A program made the position numbers and the translations under genes. The notes under the pieces are model-generated. The model saw only the letters and a program-made list of their open reading frames with translations. It was not told where the DNA came from and ran no database searches. Positions 1 through 8,385 of a DNA stretch of 63,892 nucleotides are shown in pieces (the first letter of the stretch is position 1; the number at the start of each line of letters is the position of its first letter). Origin of the DNA: Planctomycetaceae bacterium UBA6172 (GTDB lineage: Bacteria; Planctomycetota; Planctomycetia; Pirellulales; Pirellulaceae); contig DITY01000010.1 of assembly GCA_002422955.1 (NCBI GenBank), forward strand, positions 1-63,892, given 5' to 3'.

Positions 1-1823
1 AGGACTTGCAGATGCCGACGGCTGTTGCCGGCGACTTCGGGAAGGCTGTACCGGCGGTCTCTGCCGACAAAGCCTGCTAGGCCATCGGCCGAAACCTGGT
101 CCGCAAAGCCGTCGTAGCGTGCTCCCAGGCGGAGGTTTCCTGGGGGCAAGATTCCAGGGGCCAAGATATTCAGGGCGTCCATCCAAACATCGCCTGCCAG
201 CAGGCCGACCTGCGTGAGCGCCGCGGCGTTTTGCAACGATTGACCATTGCCGCGCCCGGTTTCGAGGATCCGCAGAATGCCCTGTTGGATCGCCGCCTGT
301 GTCCAGGCGGATTTCTCGTTCGTGGAAAGCTCGCCGTCGATGACCAGGACTGCCGGTCGGGCTTGCCGGAGGATGTCACCGAGTTCTGCACCGCGGTCAT
401 GGGCTCCCGATGTGGGCCAAGGCTGGCGTGGTTGGGAGGGGGGGCCGAGCCGGTCGTGGTCGCCCCGCACGGGGCGCTTCCAGCGGTATTCGACCGTCGC
501 TCCGAGCATTCTCGCCGCTTGACGCAAGAGCATTGGGTCCTCGGAGGTGACCAACGCAATCCGGCGGCGGTGCTGCAGCGATTCGCTACCCAGAAGTGAC
601 CAAGGAAGTCGGGCTCCGCTGGAGGCAACCGCCATGATGGCGGGCCTGCCCTCGCCGCCGCGAAGCGTCTGCCAACTGACGCCTCCGTCGCGAGTAACCG
701 CGATGGTTCCCCAGTCGCCGACTGCCCAACCCCGTTCCTGATCCAATCGGAACAACCCACGCATGGGCACTTCACCGATCTGAGATTCGGTTGTGATCGC
801 AGTCGGATCGCCACTCAGCAGGGTTGATGACGCCGACCGGATCGCCCACGCCTGCCCCCCGAGGAGCACCGATTTCTCCCAGCAGGTATCTCCCTTCCCC
901 GCGGGTAGTTTTCGCCACGTCGCCCCGCCATCGGCGGATAGCCAGGCGTTGCCGAATCCACCGACCCAACGCAGGTCTCCGGAAGCGGCGACGGTCGTCC
1001 GGCCGCTGCCAGGCGGCAGTGTCGTCTGGCCCCGCTCATCTCCTACAAACCGGATCAATTCGCCGCGATCCGTGAGAGCAAGATAGTCCTGGACGCTGCC
1101 GGCCAGGCCGATCACCGGGTCCGGGGATGGTGTCAGAATCGGTTCCCAGGTTCGCCCTCCGTCGTCGCTGCCGAAGAGACTGGTCATGTGGGTCCAGGAC
1201 CAGTCCCCCGCAGCGATGCAGCGACCGTTGGGGCCGATGAGCAGGTTTCGCAGCGGCGGCAAGCCGATCGATTCGCTCGGTTGCCATGTTTCCCCGCCAT
1301 CCAAGGTCCAGCGGGCTACGCCATGCCCAATTTGCGTGTGTGGCTCGTAAAGTCCTCCGATCACGACTCCGCGTTGGCTGTTGAACATGGCGATCGATTC
1401 GAGGTGCGCGGCCGTCCCCGAGTCTTGGGACTTCCAGTTTGTCCCGCCGTCTGAGGTGCTCAGGATCACCCCGAAATCGCCTCCCGCCCAGCCACGTTCA
1501 GGATTGATGAAATTCACCGATCTCAGTGCGGCGTCATTCAAAATGGCCTCCGAATCGAAGGCCCGCAGCGGACAAGCGGTGAGCAGCGCCCAAAGCCCAA
1601 GGCTCGCGAACGCTGCCACCCAGCGAAACCCGATCGTCCCCCACCCAGGAGCGGTGGATACCCTGGGGTTTCGTTTCAGCACCGCGTTGGCTTTCAAGTA
1701 TCCGGCTAGGATTGTCCCCATCCACGGGGGGGTGCTGCCCGCGGGAAGGATTGCTGCCCCGGTCGCATCTTTTTCAAGGGCGGCCGAACGGGCTCGAGCC
1801 TGTGCGTCAGGGACGGGAGGCAT
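1..1823 (-). CDS. BNR/Ycf48-like beta-propeller lipoprotein with PIG-L-like C-terminal part (3' end beyond window)
   Basis: An open frame runs without stop from an ATG at 1823 to the left edge (607 codons), so the gene is partial at its 3' end. A hydrophobic segment ending in LLTAC at about residues 66-84 looks like a lipoprotein signal with lipobox, so the true start may be an internal codon such as the ATG at about 1718. Residues 95-340 carry repeated propeller motifs (RGWAGGDFG, SDGGTNW, GDWGTIAVTRDGGVSW) typical of Ycf48/BNR proteins. After about residue 345 the sequence changes to a region resembling the planctomycete PIG-L/LmbE-like domain (ALVTSEDPMLLRQAARMLGA), but without a visible HPDD zinc motif. 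Divergent from ilvB. The propeller assignment is firm; the PIG-L relation is a suggestion and the function is unknown. Confidence 0.8.
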   Translation of the reverse strand, partial: MPPVPDAQARARSAALEKDATGAAILPAGSTPPWMGTILAGYLKANAVLKRNPRVSTAPGWGTIGFRWVAAFASLGLWALLTACPLRAFDSEAILNDAALRSVNFINPERGWAGGDFGVILSTSDGGTNWKSQDSGTAAHLESIAMFNSQRGVVIGGLYEPHTQIGHGVARWTLDGGETWQPSESIGLPPLRNLLIGPNGRCIAAGDWSWTHMTSLFGSDDGGRTWEPILTPSPDPVIGLAGSVQDYLALTDRGELIRFVGDERGQTTLPPGSGRTTVAASGDLRWVGGFGNAWLSADGGATWRKLPAGKGDTCWEKSVLLGGQAWAIRSASSTLLSGDPTAITTESQIGEVPMRGLFRLDQERGWAVGDWGTIAVTRDGGVSWQTLRGGEGRPAIMAVASSGARLPWSLLGSESLQHRRRIALVTSEDPMLLRQAARMLGATVEYRWKRPVRGDHDRLGPPSQPRQPWPTSGAHDRGAELGDILRQARPAVLVIDGELSTNEKSAWTQAAIQQGILRILETGRGNGQSLQNAAALTQVGLLAGDVWMDALNILAPGILPPGNLRLGARYDGFADQVSADGLAGFVGRDRRYSLPEVAGNSRRHLQV

Positions 1824-1916
1824 TTTTTGGGACCGAGCGTTACGGGGGTTGCGATTATTGTCAGGGGTAAAACCCCAAAAGTCGTTCGGAAGTCGACGTT
1901 GGCGATCTTTTGTCCA

Positions 1917-1945
1917 TTGCCTAAGTCGATTCTGGCTTTTAGATT
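1917..1945 (+). promoter_or_regulatory. Candidate sigma70-type promoter for ilvB
   Basis: TTGCCT and TAGATT are separated by 17 bases in the 216-base divergent gap between the propeller gene and ilvB, about 95 bases before the ilvB ATG. Each box matches the consensus at four of six positions. This is pattern matching only. A small GGGGT-AAA-ACCCC hairpin lies further upstream at 1864-1876. Confidence 0.3.
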
Positions 1946-2039
1946 CGTTGTTTTGGGCTGCGCGTGTAAACCGCAGTTTCGAGGCACTCCCTGCCCCAGA
2001 ATTCAGATTTTCAGTCTCCAGCAAAACAGTTCGACGAAG

Positions 2040-3815
2040 ATGAGCACGATCGAAGCGGCCAAAAAGACCAAAGTGATGACGGGAGCCGATATCCTCGTAC
2101 AGTCATTGGTCAACCATGGCGTCGAAGTCATCTTCGCCTATCCGGGTGGTTGCAGCATGCCGCTGCACCAGGCCTTGACCCGATATGGTCAATCGATTCG
2201 CACCATCTTGCCGCGGCACGAACAAGGGGGGGCGTTCGCAGCTCAGGGCTACGCCCGCAGTACTGGCAGGGTCGGCGTCGTCATGGCGACCAGTGGTCCG
2301 GGTGCGACCAACCTGGTCACGGCGATCGCGGACGCCAAGCTCGATAGCATCCCGCTGGTATGCATCACCGGCCAGGTGCCGACGACCGTCATCGGTACCG
2401 ATGCGTTCCAGGAAACGCCGATCGTCGAAGTGTGTCGAGGTATCACCAAGCACCACTACTTGGTCACCGATGTTAAGGACATGGCGAGGGTGGTTAAAGA
2501 AGCCTTCCACATCGCCAGCACGGGGCGTCCCGGCCCGGTGATCATCGATTTGCCCAAGGACGTACAACTCGATTCGACCGAAGTCGATTTCGATGTCCCG
2601 ATGAATCTGCCGGGTTATCGTCCGCAACGGCCGGCCGTTCCGGACGAGACATTGCGGCAGATCGCCGCTCAGATTCGTCGAGCGAAACGGCCGATCGTGT
2701 ACGCCGGCGGTGGGGTGATGGGCAGCGATTCGGCGCCTCAACTTCGTGAGTTCCTTAGGATCACGGGCATCCCCTGCACGACAACGGTGATGGGTTTGGG
2801 CTTGGTGCCAGCCGATAGTCCGTTGTCTCTCGACATGCTCGGAATGCATGGTTCGGCCTACGCCAACTATGCCGTCCGTGACTGCGACCTGTTGATCGCC
2901 TTGGGGGTTCGCTTCGATGACCGAGTTACGGGGCACGTCGAGTCGTTCGCCAAGGGGGCGAAGATCATCCACATCGACCTCGATGCGTCGGAGCTCAACA
3001 AGAACAAGGTCGCGCATATTTCGGTTTGCGGCGAGGTTGGCAAGACTTTGGAGTCGCTCAACCGGATCGTCCAATCGCCCGAGGATATCAGCGATTGGAC
3101 CGAGCACTGCCTTGAGTTGAAGTCCAAATACCCCTTCCATTACGACGAGACTTTCGACGGAATTCTGCAGCAACATGCGATCCGCACGCTCAGTGAGATC
3201 ACGGCGTCGATGGACACCTACGTCACGGTCGGTGTGGGGCAGCATCAAATGTGGGCGGCTCAGTTCTTCAAGTTTAGCCGTCCGAGGACTTGGCACAGCA
3301 GTAGCGGTTTGGGAACGATGGGCTTCGGTTTGCCTTCGGCGATGGGAGTGCAAGCGGCCCACCCCGGCGCGCTGGTGATCGACATCGATGGTGATGGCAG
3401 TTTTCAGATGAACATTCAAGAACTGGCGACCTGCTATTGCGAGGAGCTTCCCGTCAAGGTGTTGTTGCTCAATAACCAGCACCTCGGCATGGTCGTGCAG
3501 TGGGAGGATCGGTTCATGGGCCGGAATCGTGCCCACACCTACTTGGGGCCGATCCATCACGAAGAAGCTTCGGGGCCGAGTGATGCCGATCGCTTTGCTT
3601 ACGCGCGTGAGCGTTACCCGAACTTCGTGCAGATTGCGAAGGGTTATGGCTGTGGCGCCGCGACCGTCCGCCGAAAGGCCGATCTGGAGGCCGCGCTGAC
3701 GGAAATGATTTCCTACAAGGGGCCATTCGTGCTTGACGTGGAAGTGCCCTACCAGGAACACGTTTTGCCGATGATCCCCAGTGGCCGCACGGTTGACGAC
3801 ATGATTCTGGAATAG
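2040..3815 (+). CDS. ilvB: Acetolactate synthase, large (catalytic) subunit
   Basis: 591-residue ThDP enzyme that condenses two pyruvates to acetolactate, or pyruvate with 2-oxobutyrate, at the first common step of valine/leucine/isoleucine synthesis. Visible features are the N-terminal ThDP domain with the catalytic glutamate (RHEQ, Glu61), SGPGATN near residue 85, a central FAD-binding-type domain and the C-terminal ThDP/Mg motif GDGSFQMN at about residue 450 with NNQHLGMV. Length is normal for the family. The frame is open upstream to 1827, but that extension has no family character and homology begins just after the ATG at 2040. No ilvN regulatory subunit lies next to it; purA follows after about 300 bases. 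High confidence. Confidence 0.95.
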   Translation: MSTIEAAKKTKVMTGADILVQSLVNHGVEVIFAYPGGCSMPLHQALTRYGQSIRTILPRHEQGGAFAAQGYARSTGRVGVVMATSGPGATNLVTAIADAKLDSIPLVCITGQVPTTVIGTDAFQETPIVEVCRGITKHHYLVTDVKDMARVVKEAFHIASTGRPGPVIIDLPKDVQLDSTEVDFDVPMNLPGYRPQRPAVPDETLRQIAAQIRRAKRPIVYAGGGVMGSDSAPQLREFLRITGIPCTTTVMGLGLVPADSPLSLDMLGMHGSAYANYAVRDCDLLIALGVRFDDRVTGHVESFAKGAKIIHIDLDASELNKNKVAHISVCGEVGKTLESLNRIVQSPEDISDWTEHCLELKSKYPFHYDETFDGILQQHAIRTLSEITASMDTYVTVGVGQHQMWAAQFFKFSRPRTWHSSSGLGTMGFGLPSAMGVQAAHPGALVIDIDGDGSFQMNIQELATCYCEELPVKVLLLNNQHLGMVVQWEDRFMGRNRAHTYLGPIHHEEASGPSDADRFAYARERYPNFVQIAKGYGCGAATVRRKADLEAALTEMISYKGPFVLDVEVPYQEHVLPMIPSGRTVDDMILE

Positions 3816-4117
3816 TTGGGCCAGTCAGGCAGGACCGACTTAGGAAGGCGGATTTGCTAGTCGCCAAGGGTGCCCTTCGCAGTTTCCGCCCCTGCCTGTT
3901 CGGTCGCTCGGTAACTCTGTCGTTGAACGCCTTGGAAATGATCTCGGGGGTTTTGTGGGAGAGCCCAGAGAATTGCTGGCAGTCGTCTCGCCGGTCGTTG
4001 TCAGGACGGTCGGGGGAAGCTAGCTTTTGTAGTTTGCTGTCTGCGGCGGATGAGTCGAGCTTGATTCGTTCTCTGGGGCCATTATTTCCTAACCCACTTC
4101 TAGAAAGAGCTTTCTCG
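3816..4117. other. Intergenic region between ilvB and purA
   Basis: About 300 bases. The purA reading frame stays open back to 3854, but that part encodes no recognisable PurA sequence and would put the nucleotide-binding loop far from the N-terminus. No RNA gene or convincing hairpin was seen; it probably holds the purA promoter. Confidence 0.5.
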
Positions 4118-5446
4118 GTGACCGGTTGTTGTGTGATCGGACTGCAATGGGGTGATGAGGCCAAGGGGAAATTGGTCGACCTGCTCGCCCCCCGTTTTGA
4201 TTTAGTGGTTCGCTATCAGGGTGGAGCCAATGCGGGTCATACCGTGGTCGACGGGGGCCAGACCTACAAGTTGCACCACATCCCCAGCGGGATCTTGCAC
4301 GCGGATGTGGAGAACTTGATCACGCCGGGCGTGGTGATCAATCCCGCGACCATCATTGACGAAATCGACGGTTTGATCGGCCGCGGGATTCCGGTGCCCG
4401 AGCGGTTGACGATCAGCGAGCGGGCCCATTTGGTGATGCCATGGCATATGTTGGAAGACCGGGTAATCAATTCGCAAAAGGTCGACGGCGAGTCGATCGG
4501 TACTACCAATCGGGGAATCGGACCCTGCTATCGCGATAAGGTCGGGCGGACTCACGCGATCCGCGCCGCCGATCTGATCAGCCCGGACCGGGACCTGCGA
4601 ATTGCGGCGGTAGCGACTGAGAAGCAGCGTTTGCTCGCCAGTTTGGGCGCGAACCACGAGGACTTGCTGAGTATCGCTCCCGATCGAGTGGTCGCCCAGT
4701 GCGCGGCATGGGGCGAGCGTTTGCGACCGATGATCAGCGACACCACCGATCGGCTGTTGGACGCGTGCGAGCAAGGCCGGGACTTGTTATTCGAAGGGGC
4801 GCAGGGAGCGCTGCTCGACATTGATCACGGCACCTTTCCGTTTGTAACCAGCAGCAACAGCAGTGGGGTTGGCGTTTGCGCCGGTTCGGGTGTGCCCCCA
4901 CGTTGGATCGATACGGTGATCGGGGTTTGTAAAGCCTACAGCACGCGTGTTGGTGGCGGCCCATTCCCCACCGAATTGACCTGCGCGACGGGTGACAAGA
5001 TTCGGGAATTGGGTCGGGAGTACGGCACCACCACGGGGCGTCCGCGGCGCTGCGGTTGGTTCGATGCGGTTGCGGTTCGGTATACCGCGCGGTTGAGTGG
5101 CGCGACCCAGTTGTCGCTCATGATGATGGATGTCCTCAGCCACTTCGATGAGCTCAAGATTTGCGTCGCCTACGAGTTGGATGGCGTACGCATCACGCGA
5201 CTTCCCAGCGGGGCAGCCGAGGTTCGGCGTTGTATCCCGATTTACGAAACGTTGGCAGGATGGAATGAGCCGGTCGACGACGCCCAGTCGGAAGACGACT
5301 TTCCCCCGCTCGCGAAGGCCTACATTCGCCGGATTGAGGAACTGGTCGGTGTGCCGATTGGTATTTTGTCCGTTGGTCCCGATCGGAAGCAAACGATCTT
5401 CACGGCCAAGGCACCTCCGCTGCCAGTCCTTTCTGGCTTGAGGTAA
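4118..5446 (+). CDS. purA: Adenylosuccinate synthetase
   Basis: 442-residue cytosolic enzyme that joins IMP and aspartate using GTP, the first committed step from IMP to AMP. I chose the GTG at 4118 because it places the loop WGDEAKGK at residues 11-18 and GANAGHT at 36-42, so the catalytic Asp13 and His41 fall at the numbers familiar from the E. coli enzyme. Later signatures are QGALLDIDHGTFPFVTSSN (IMP site) and TTTGRPRRCGWFD. Total length is normal. A purine-rich stretch (AGAAAGAGC) upstream may be the ribosome site. uppS starts seven bases after the stop, suggesting co-transcription. High confidence for function, moderate for the start. Confidence 0.95.
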   Translation: MTGCCVIGLQWGDEAKGKLVDLLAPRFDLVVRYQGGANAGHTVVDGGQTYKLHHIPSGILHADVENLITPGVVINPATIIDEIDGLIGRGIPVPERLTISERAHLVMPWHMLEDRVINSQKVDGESIGTTNRGIGPCYRDKVGRTHAIRAADLISPDRDLRIAAVATEKQRLLASLGANHEDLLSIAPDRVVAQCAAWGERLRPMISDTTDRLLDACEQGRDLLFEGAQGALLDIDHGTFPFVTSSNSSGVGVCAGSGVPPRWIDTVIGVCKAYSTRVGGGPFPTELTCATGDKIRELGREYGTTTGRPRRCGWFDAVAVRYTARLSGATQLSLMMMDVLSHFDELKICVAYELDGVRITRLPSGAAEVRRCIPIYETLAGWNEPVDDAQSEDDFPPLAKAYIRRIEELVGVPIGILSVGPDRKQTIFTAKAPPLPVLSGLR

Positions 5447-5453
5447 CCCGCAG

Positions 5454-6212
5454 GTGGTCAATGGAATTCCCGACGCGGCGGCTTCCGGCTCGCCGCGGGA
5501 CGTTGCTCTCGGGCCAACCTTGCCTCGTCACGTTGCGATCATTATGGACGGGAACGGGCGGTGGGCACAGCAACGGGGTCTGCCCCGGATCGAAGGGCAT
5601 CGGCGGGGCGTTGACACCGTCCGGATGGTCTGCGAAACCTCGGGCGAACTCGGTATCGAAACGTTGACACTGTACTGTCTTTCGAGTGAGAACTGGAAGC
5701 GGCCCCGCGCGGAGCTGGATTTCTTGCTGGCCCTGCTCGAGCGTTACCTCGTTGAAGAACGTCAGTTGATCATGGACCAGGGTATGCGGGTCCAGACCAT
5801 CGGCCGACGAGATCGTTTGCCTGCGGGTGTTCTAGCGGAAATGGATAGGACGATCGAACTCTCCGTTGGCAATTCGCGAACGCGGTTGGTCCTCGCGATC
5901 GATTACGGCGGTCGGGATGAATTGACGCAGGCGTTTCAGAAGCTGGGACGCGAGATTCTCGCAGGCCGATTGAAGCCGGAGGCGGTCGACGAGGCGATGG
6001 TCGCGAGCGTTTTGGATACGGCGGGAATATCTGACCCCGATTTGCTCATTCGTACTGGCGGGGAAATGCGGGTGAGCAATTTTTTGTTGTGGCAAATCAG
6101 CTACGCCGAATTGTGGGTCACGCCGAAAGCCTGGCCCGAATTTTCCCGTGAGGATTATCTCGTCGCGCTGCAAGATTATTCATCCCGCAATCGTCGCTTC
6201 GGCGGGATTTGA
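5454..6212 (+). CDS. uppS: Undecaprenyl diphosphate synthase (cis-prenyltransferase)
   Basis: 252 residues. Adds isopentenyl units to farnesyl diphosphate to make the C55 carrier lipid for peptidoglycan and LPS glycans. The family signature MDGNGRWA is at residues 31-38 with catalytic Asp32, followed by GHRRGVD, the SSENWKRP motif and the C-terminal signature DLLIRTGGEMRVSNFLLWQ with AYAELW-type sequence SYAELW. The start is a GTG seven bases after purA; the first 23 residues are not conserved, so a later start cannot be excluded. cdsA follows 51 bases later, the common uppS-cdsA order. A perfect hairpin covers the stop codon. High confidence. Confidence 0.95.
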   Translation: MVNGIPDAAASGSPRDVALGPTLPRHVAIIMDGNGRWAQQRGLPRIEGHRRGVDTVRMVCETSGELGIETLTLYCLSSENWKRPRAELDFLLALLERYLVEERQLIMDQGMRVQTIGRRDRLPAGVLAEMDRTIELSVGNSRTRLVLAIDYGGRDELTQAFQKLGREILAGRLKPEAVDEAMVASVLDTAGISDPDLLIRTGGEMRVSNFLLWQISYAELWVTPKAWPEFSREDYLVALQDYSSRNRRFGGI

Positions 6213-6220
6213 TCCCGCCG
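6200..6220 (+). terminator. Perfect 9-bp hairpin over the uppS stop codon
   Basis: CGGCGGGAT (6200-6208) and ATCCCGCCG (6212-6220) are exact inverted repeats around a three-base loop and include the uppS TGA at 6210-6212. A run of five T begins only at 6232, 11 bases past the stem, so it is not a canonical intrinsic terminator. It may protect or punctuate the mRNA between uppS and cdsA. Confidence 0.45.
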
Positions 6221-6263
6221 CTGTGTTTCGATTTTTGCTCGTCCCACCCGTAGAGGCTTTTCC

Positions 6264-7181
6264 GTGCTCCGTGACCGCCTCTTCAGCGCCTCGCTCCTGA
6301 TCGTCCTGTTGCTGACGCTCTTAGGGCTCGATCATCGCTATCCGCTGGCTGGGCTGCCTGGGGTGTGGCTGATCGGGCCGCTGTTGCTGTTTGCCCTGGG
6401 AACGGCGATGGAGCTTGCCCGTTTGTTGGTGGCTTCTGGCCGTCGCGTCGATGCTGCCGGTGGGTTGTTCGGAACTGCCGTCGTGGCACTCGCGGTTTAC
6501 ATTCCTGTGTTCTGGCCGCTGTGCGGTGAGGACTATCCGCAGGACTGCCCGTTAGGCCGAGTCGGCTGGGTCGTTGTGGCTGCCGCCGTCGCTCTGTTGA
6601 TTGTCTACTTGCGGCAGCTTGCCGCCTATGACGAAACGCGGCGCGGCGAGTCGCTCGAAAAGATTCTTTCCGGCACCTTCATGGTGGCCTATGTCGGATT
6701 GCCATTTGCGATTCTGGTTTTGATCCGTGGGTTGGGGCAACCCAGTTGGGGTCTAGCCGCCCTGATCAGCATGATCGTCGTGACCAAGTCCGCTGATACC
6801 GGGGCCTATTTCACCGGCAAATTGATCGGCTGCCACAAGTTGGTGCCCCATCTGAGTCCCGGTAAAACCTGGGAAGGGGCTCTCGGCGGAATCGGATTGG
6901 CGATCTTGGCCAGCTACCTTTGCTTCGTCGGCCTGATTCCCGCCATGGCGTCCCCGCAGACGCCGGCTCCGATGTGGGGACCGATCGTTTTCGGTTTCGT
7001 GTGTGCGCTGTTCGGTATGGTCGGCGATTTGTCCGAATCGCTCGTCAAGCGGGAAGCGGGGGCAAAGGACAGCGGTCGGACGCTACCCGGACTCGGCGGA
7101 ATCTGGGATGTGACGGATTCGCTGATCGGGGCCGCGATGCCAGCGTGGCTCGCTCTGCTAGCGGGCGCAGCCGGCTCGTAG
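6264..7181 (+). CDS. cdsA: Phosphatidate cytidylyltransferase (CDP-diacylglycerol synthase)
   Basis: 305-residue integral membrane enzyme making CDP-diacylglycerol from phosphatidic acid and CTP, the branch point for bacterial phospholipids. About eight hydrophobic segments are visible. The family core is present: KSADTGAYFTGKLIG, then HLSPGKTWEGALGG, then VKREAGAKDSGRTLPGLGG followed by WDVTDS. In the last signature the usual PxHGG histidine is Leu and the usual DR-x-D is DVTD, so the C-terminal metal-site motif is divergent while its acidic residues remain. The start is GTG at 6264. It sits between uppS and phoH in the same direction. Assignment is secure; activity is inferred. Confidence 0.92.
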   Translation: MLRDRLFSASLLIVLLLTLLGLDHRYPLAGLPGVWLIGPLLLFALGTAMELARLLVASGRRVDAAGGLFGTAVVALAVYIPVFWPLCGEDYPQDCPLGRVGWVVVAAAVALLIVYLRQLAAYDETRRGESLEKILSGTFMVAYVGLPFAILVLIRGLGQPSWGLAALISMIVVTKSADTGAYFTGKLIGCHKLVPHLSPGKTWEGALGGIGLAILASYLCFVGLIPAMASPQTPAPMWGPIVFGFVCALFGMVGDLSESLVKREAGAKDSGRTLPGLGGIWDVTDSLIGAAMPAWLALLAGAAGS

Positions 7182-7228
7182 TGTTCCGCTGAGGGGCGTG
7201 TGTGTAAGATATCTCGGGGCGAAGGCCG

Positions 7229-7268
7229 TCGACTCGTCCTCCTCCGGAGTCGATCGGAGTCGATTTTT
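7229..7268 (+). terminator. Intrinsic terminator-like hairpin between cdsA and phoH with two alternative pairings
   Basis: TCGACTC at 7229-7235 can pair perfectly with GAGTCGA at 7247-7253 or with a second copy at 7257-7263. Only the second pairing abuts the T run at 7264-7268. This fits a terminator after cdsA, or a switchable leader element before phoH, whose start is 64 bases downstream. Confidence 0.5.
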
Positions 7269-7331
7269 GAATTGAGGAAGTTTCTACGTTGCTGATTCCA
7301 ATCCTGTGTATGAAGGGACTGAAGGGCCTGC

Positions 7332-8285
7332 ATGAGTGAGTCAACCTTGGCGGTTCATTCGCCAGACGAGATCCTCGCGTTGTTTGGGGCTCGCGACCAG
7401 CACCTCCGTACCATCCGGAGGCTTTTCGACGTCAACATCACGCATCGCCAGGGTGAGATTCGCGTCTCCGGAGAGCAGGAGGCGGTCGCGCAGACGACCC
7501 GCGTGTTACAGCGTCTAAGAGACCTTAGCCTTCGTAAGGGCGGGCTAAGCCCTTTGGATGTTCGCGATGCGGTGGCGCAAGAGGGGCTTGGAAATGACGT
7601 GTCCACAGCGGCTCGCGGTTCGGTCCCAGATGTCGAAATCCGTCAGCCCGGTCGGAGGGTTCAGCCCCGCACCGAAGGTCAGGCCCATTACGTCGAAATG
7701 ATCCGTGGCCACGATTTGACCTTTGCGACCGGGCCGGCCGGGACGGGTAAGACGTTTCTGGCGGTCGCCGCTGCGGTAGAGTCACTGAAAGCGGAGCAAG
7801 TCCGGAGAATTGTGTTGGTCCGCCCGGCTGTCGAAGCGGGCGAAAGCCTCGGGTTCTTGCCGGGCGATTTGCGGGCCAAGCTCAACCCGTATTTGCGTCC
7901 GTTGTTGGATGCGTTGAACGATATGGTGGACTTCGATCAGGCCCGCAGTTTGATGGAGAGAGAGGTGATTGAGGTGGTGCCGCTCGCCTATATGCGCGGG
8001 AGGACGCTCAATGACGCCTTCATCATTCTGGATGAGGCCCAAAACACGACTGTCCCTCAGATGAAAATGTTTTTGACGCGAATGGGTCAGCGTAGCAAAA
8101 TGGTTGTTAGCGGTGATCCCAGCCAGTTGGACCTGCCCAAGGGAGTTGGTAGCGGTCTGGCCGATGCGATCGACCGACTAGGGAAAATTAGCGGGGTTGG
8201 CGTGATGCGTCTTGGGAAAGGTGATATCGTGCGGCACCGCTTGGTCCAGAAAATCGTCGAAGCCTACGAGCAACAGGAAGGTTGA
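7332..8285 (+). CDS. phoH: PhoH-family ATPase
   Basis: 317 residues. Cytosolic P-loop ATPase of the PhoH (PhoH-like/YbeZ) family, linked in other bacteria to RNA metabolism and ribosome maturation together with YbeY. The N-terminal third contains a small KH-like module (RRLFDVNITHRQGEIRVSG). The Walker A loop GPAGTGKT lies at about residues 133-140, Walker B at FIILDEAQNTT and the sensor motif at SGDPSQLDLP. An alternative start a few bases away was not considered better. The gene is followed by pgpH and ybeY, the widely conserved phoH-pgpH-ybeY order, which supports both the call and a shared role in RNA and ribosome quality control. Confidence 0.93.
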   Translation: MSESTLAVHSPDEILALFGARDQHLRTIRRLFDVNITHRQGEIRVSGEQEAVAQTTRVLQRLRDLSLRKGGLSPLDVRDAVAQEGLGNDVSTAARGSVPDVEIRQPGRRVQPRTEGQAHYVEMIRGHDLTFATGPAGTGKTFLAVAAAVESLKAEQVRRIVLVRPAVEAGESLGFLPGDLRAKLNPYLRPLLDALNDMVDFDQARSLMEREVIEVVPLAYMRGRTLNDAFIILDEAQNTTVPQMKMFLTRMGQRSKMVVSGDPSQLDLPKGVGSGLADAIDRLGKISGVGVMRLGKGDIVRHRLVQKIVEAYEQQEG

Positions 8286-8385
8286 GGTCCGAAGTCATAG
8301 CCTGCCCCTCGGCAGCCGGTTGCGGATTGATCCGATCGAGTCGATCGAATCTCGCCTCATGTTCCGGTAAGCTTCAGCCACCTTG

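Noticed and set aside
1864..1876. GGGGT-AAA-ACCCC hairpin as a leader attenuator of ilvB
   Set aside because: It lies upstream of the predicted promoter, has only five pairs and is not followed by a T run or a leader peptide rich in branched-chain codons.
2103..3761. 552-codon open frame antisense to ilvB
   Set aside because: The codon pattern is the shadow of a GC-rich gene; the protein has no family character and the sense frame is an unmistakable acetolactate synthase.
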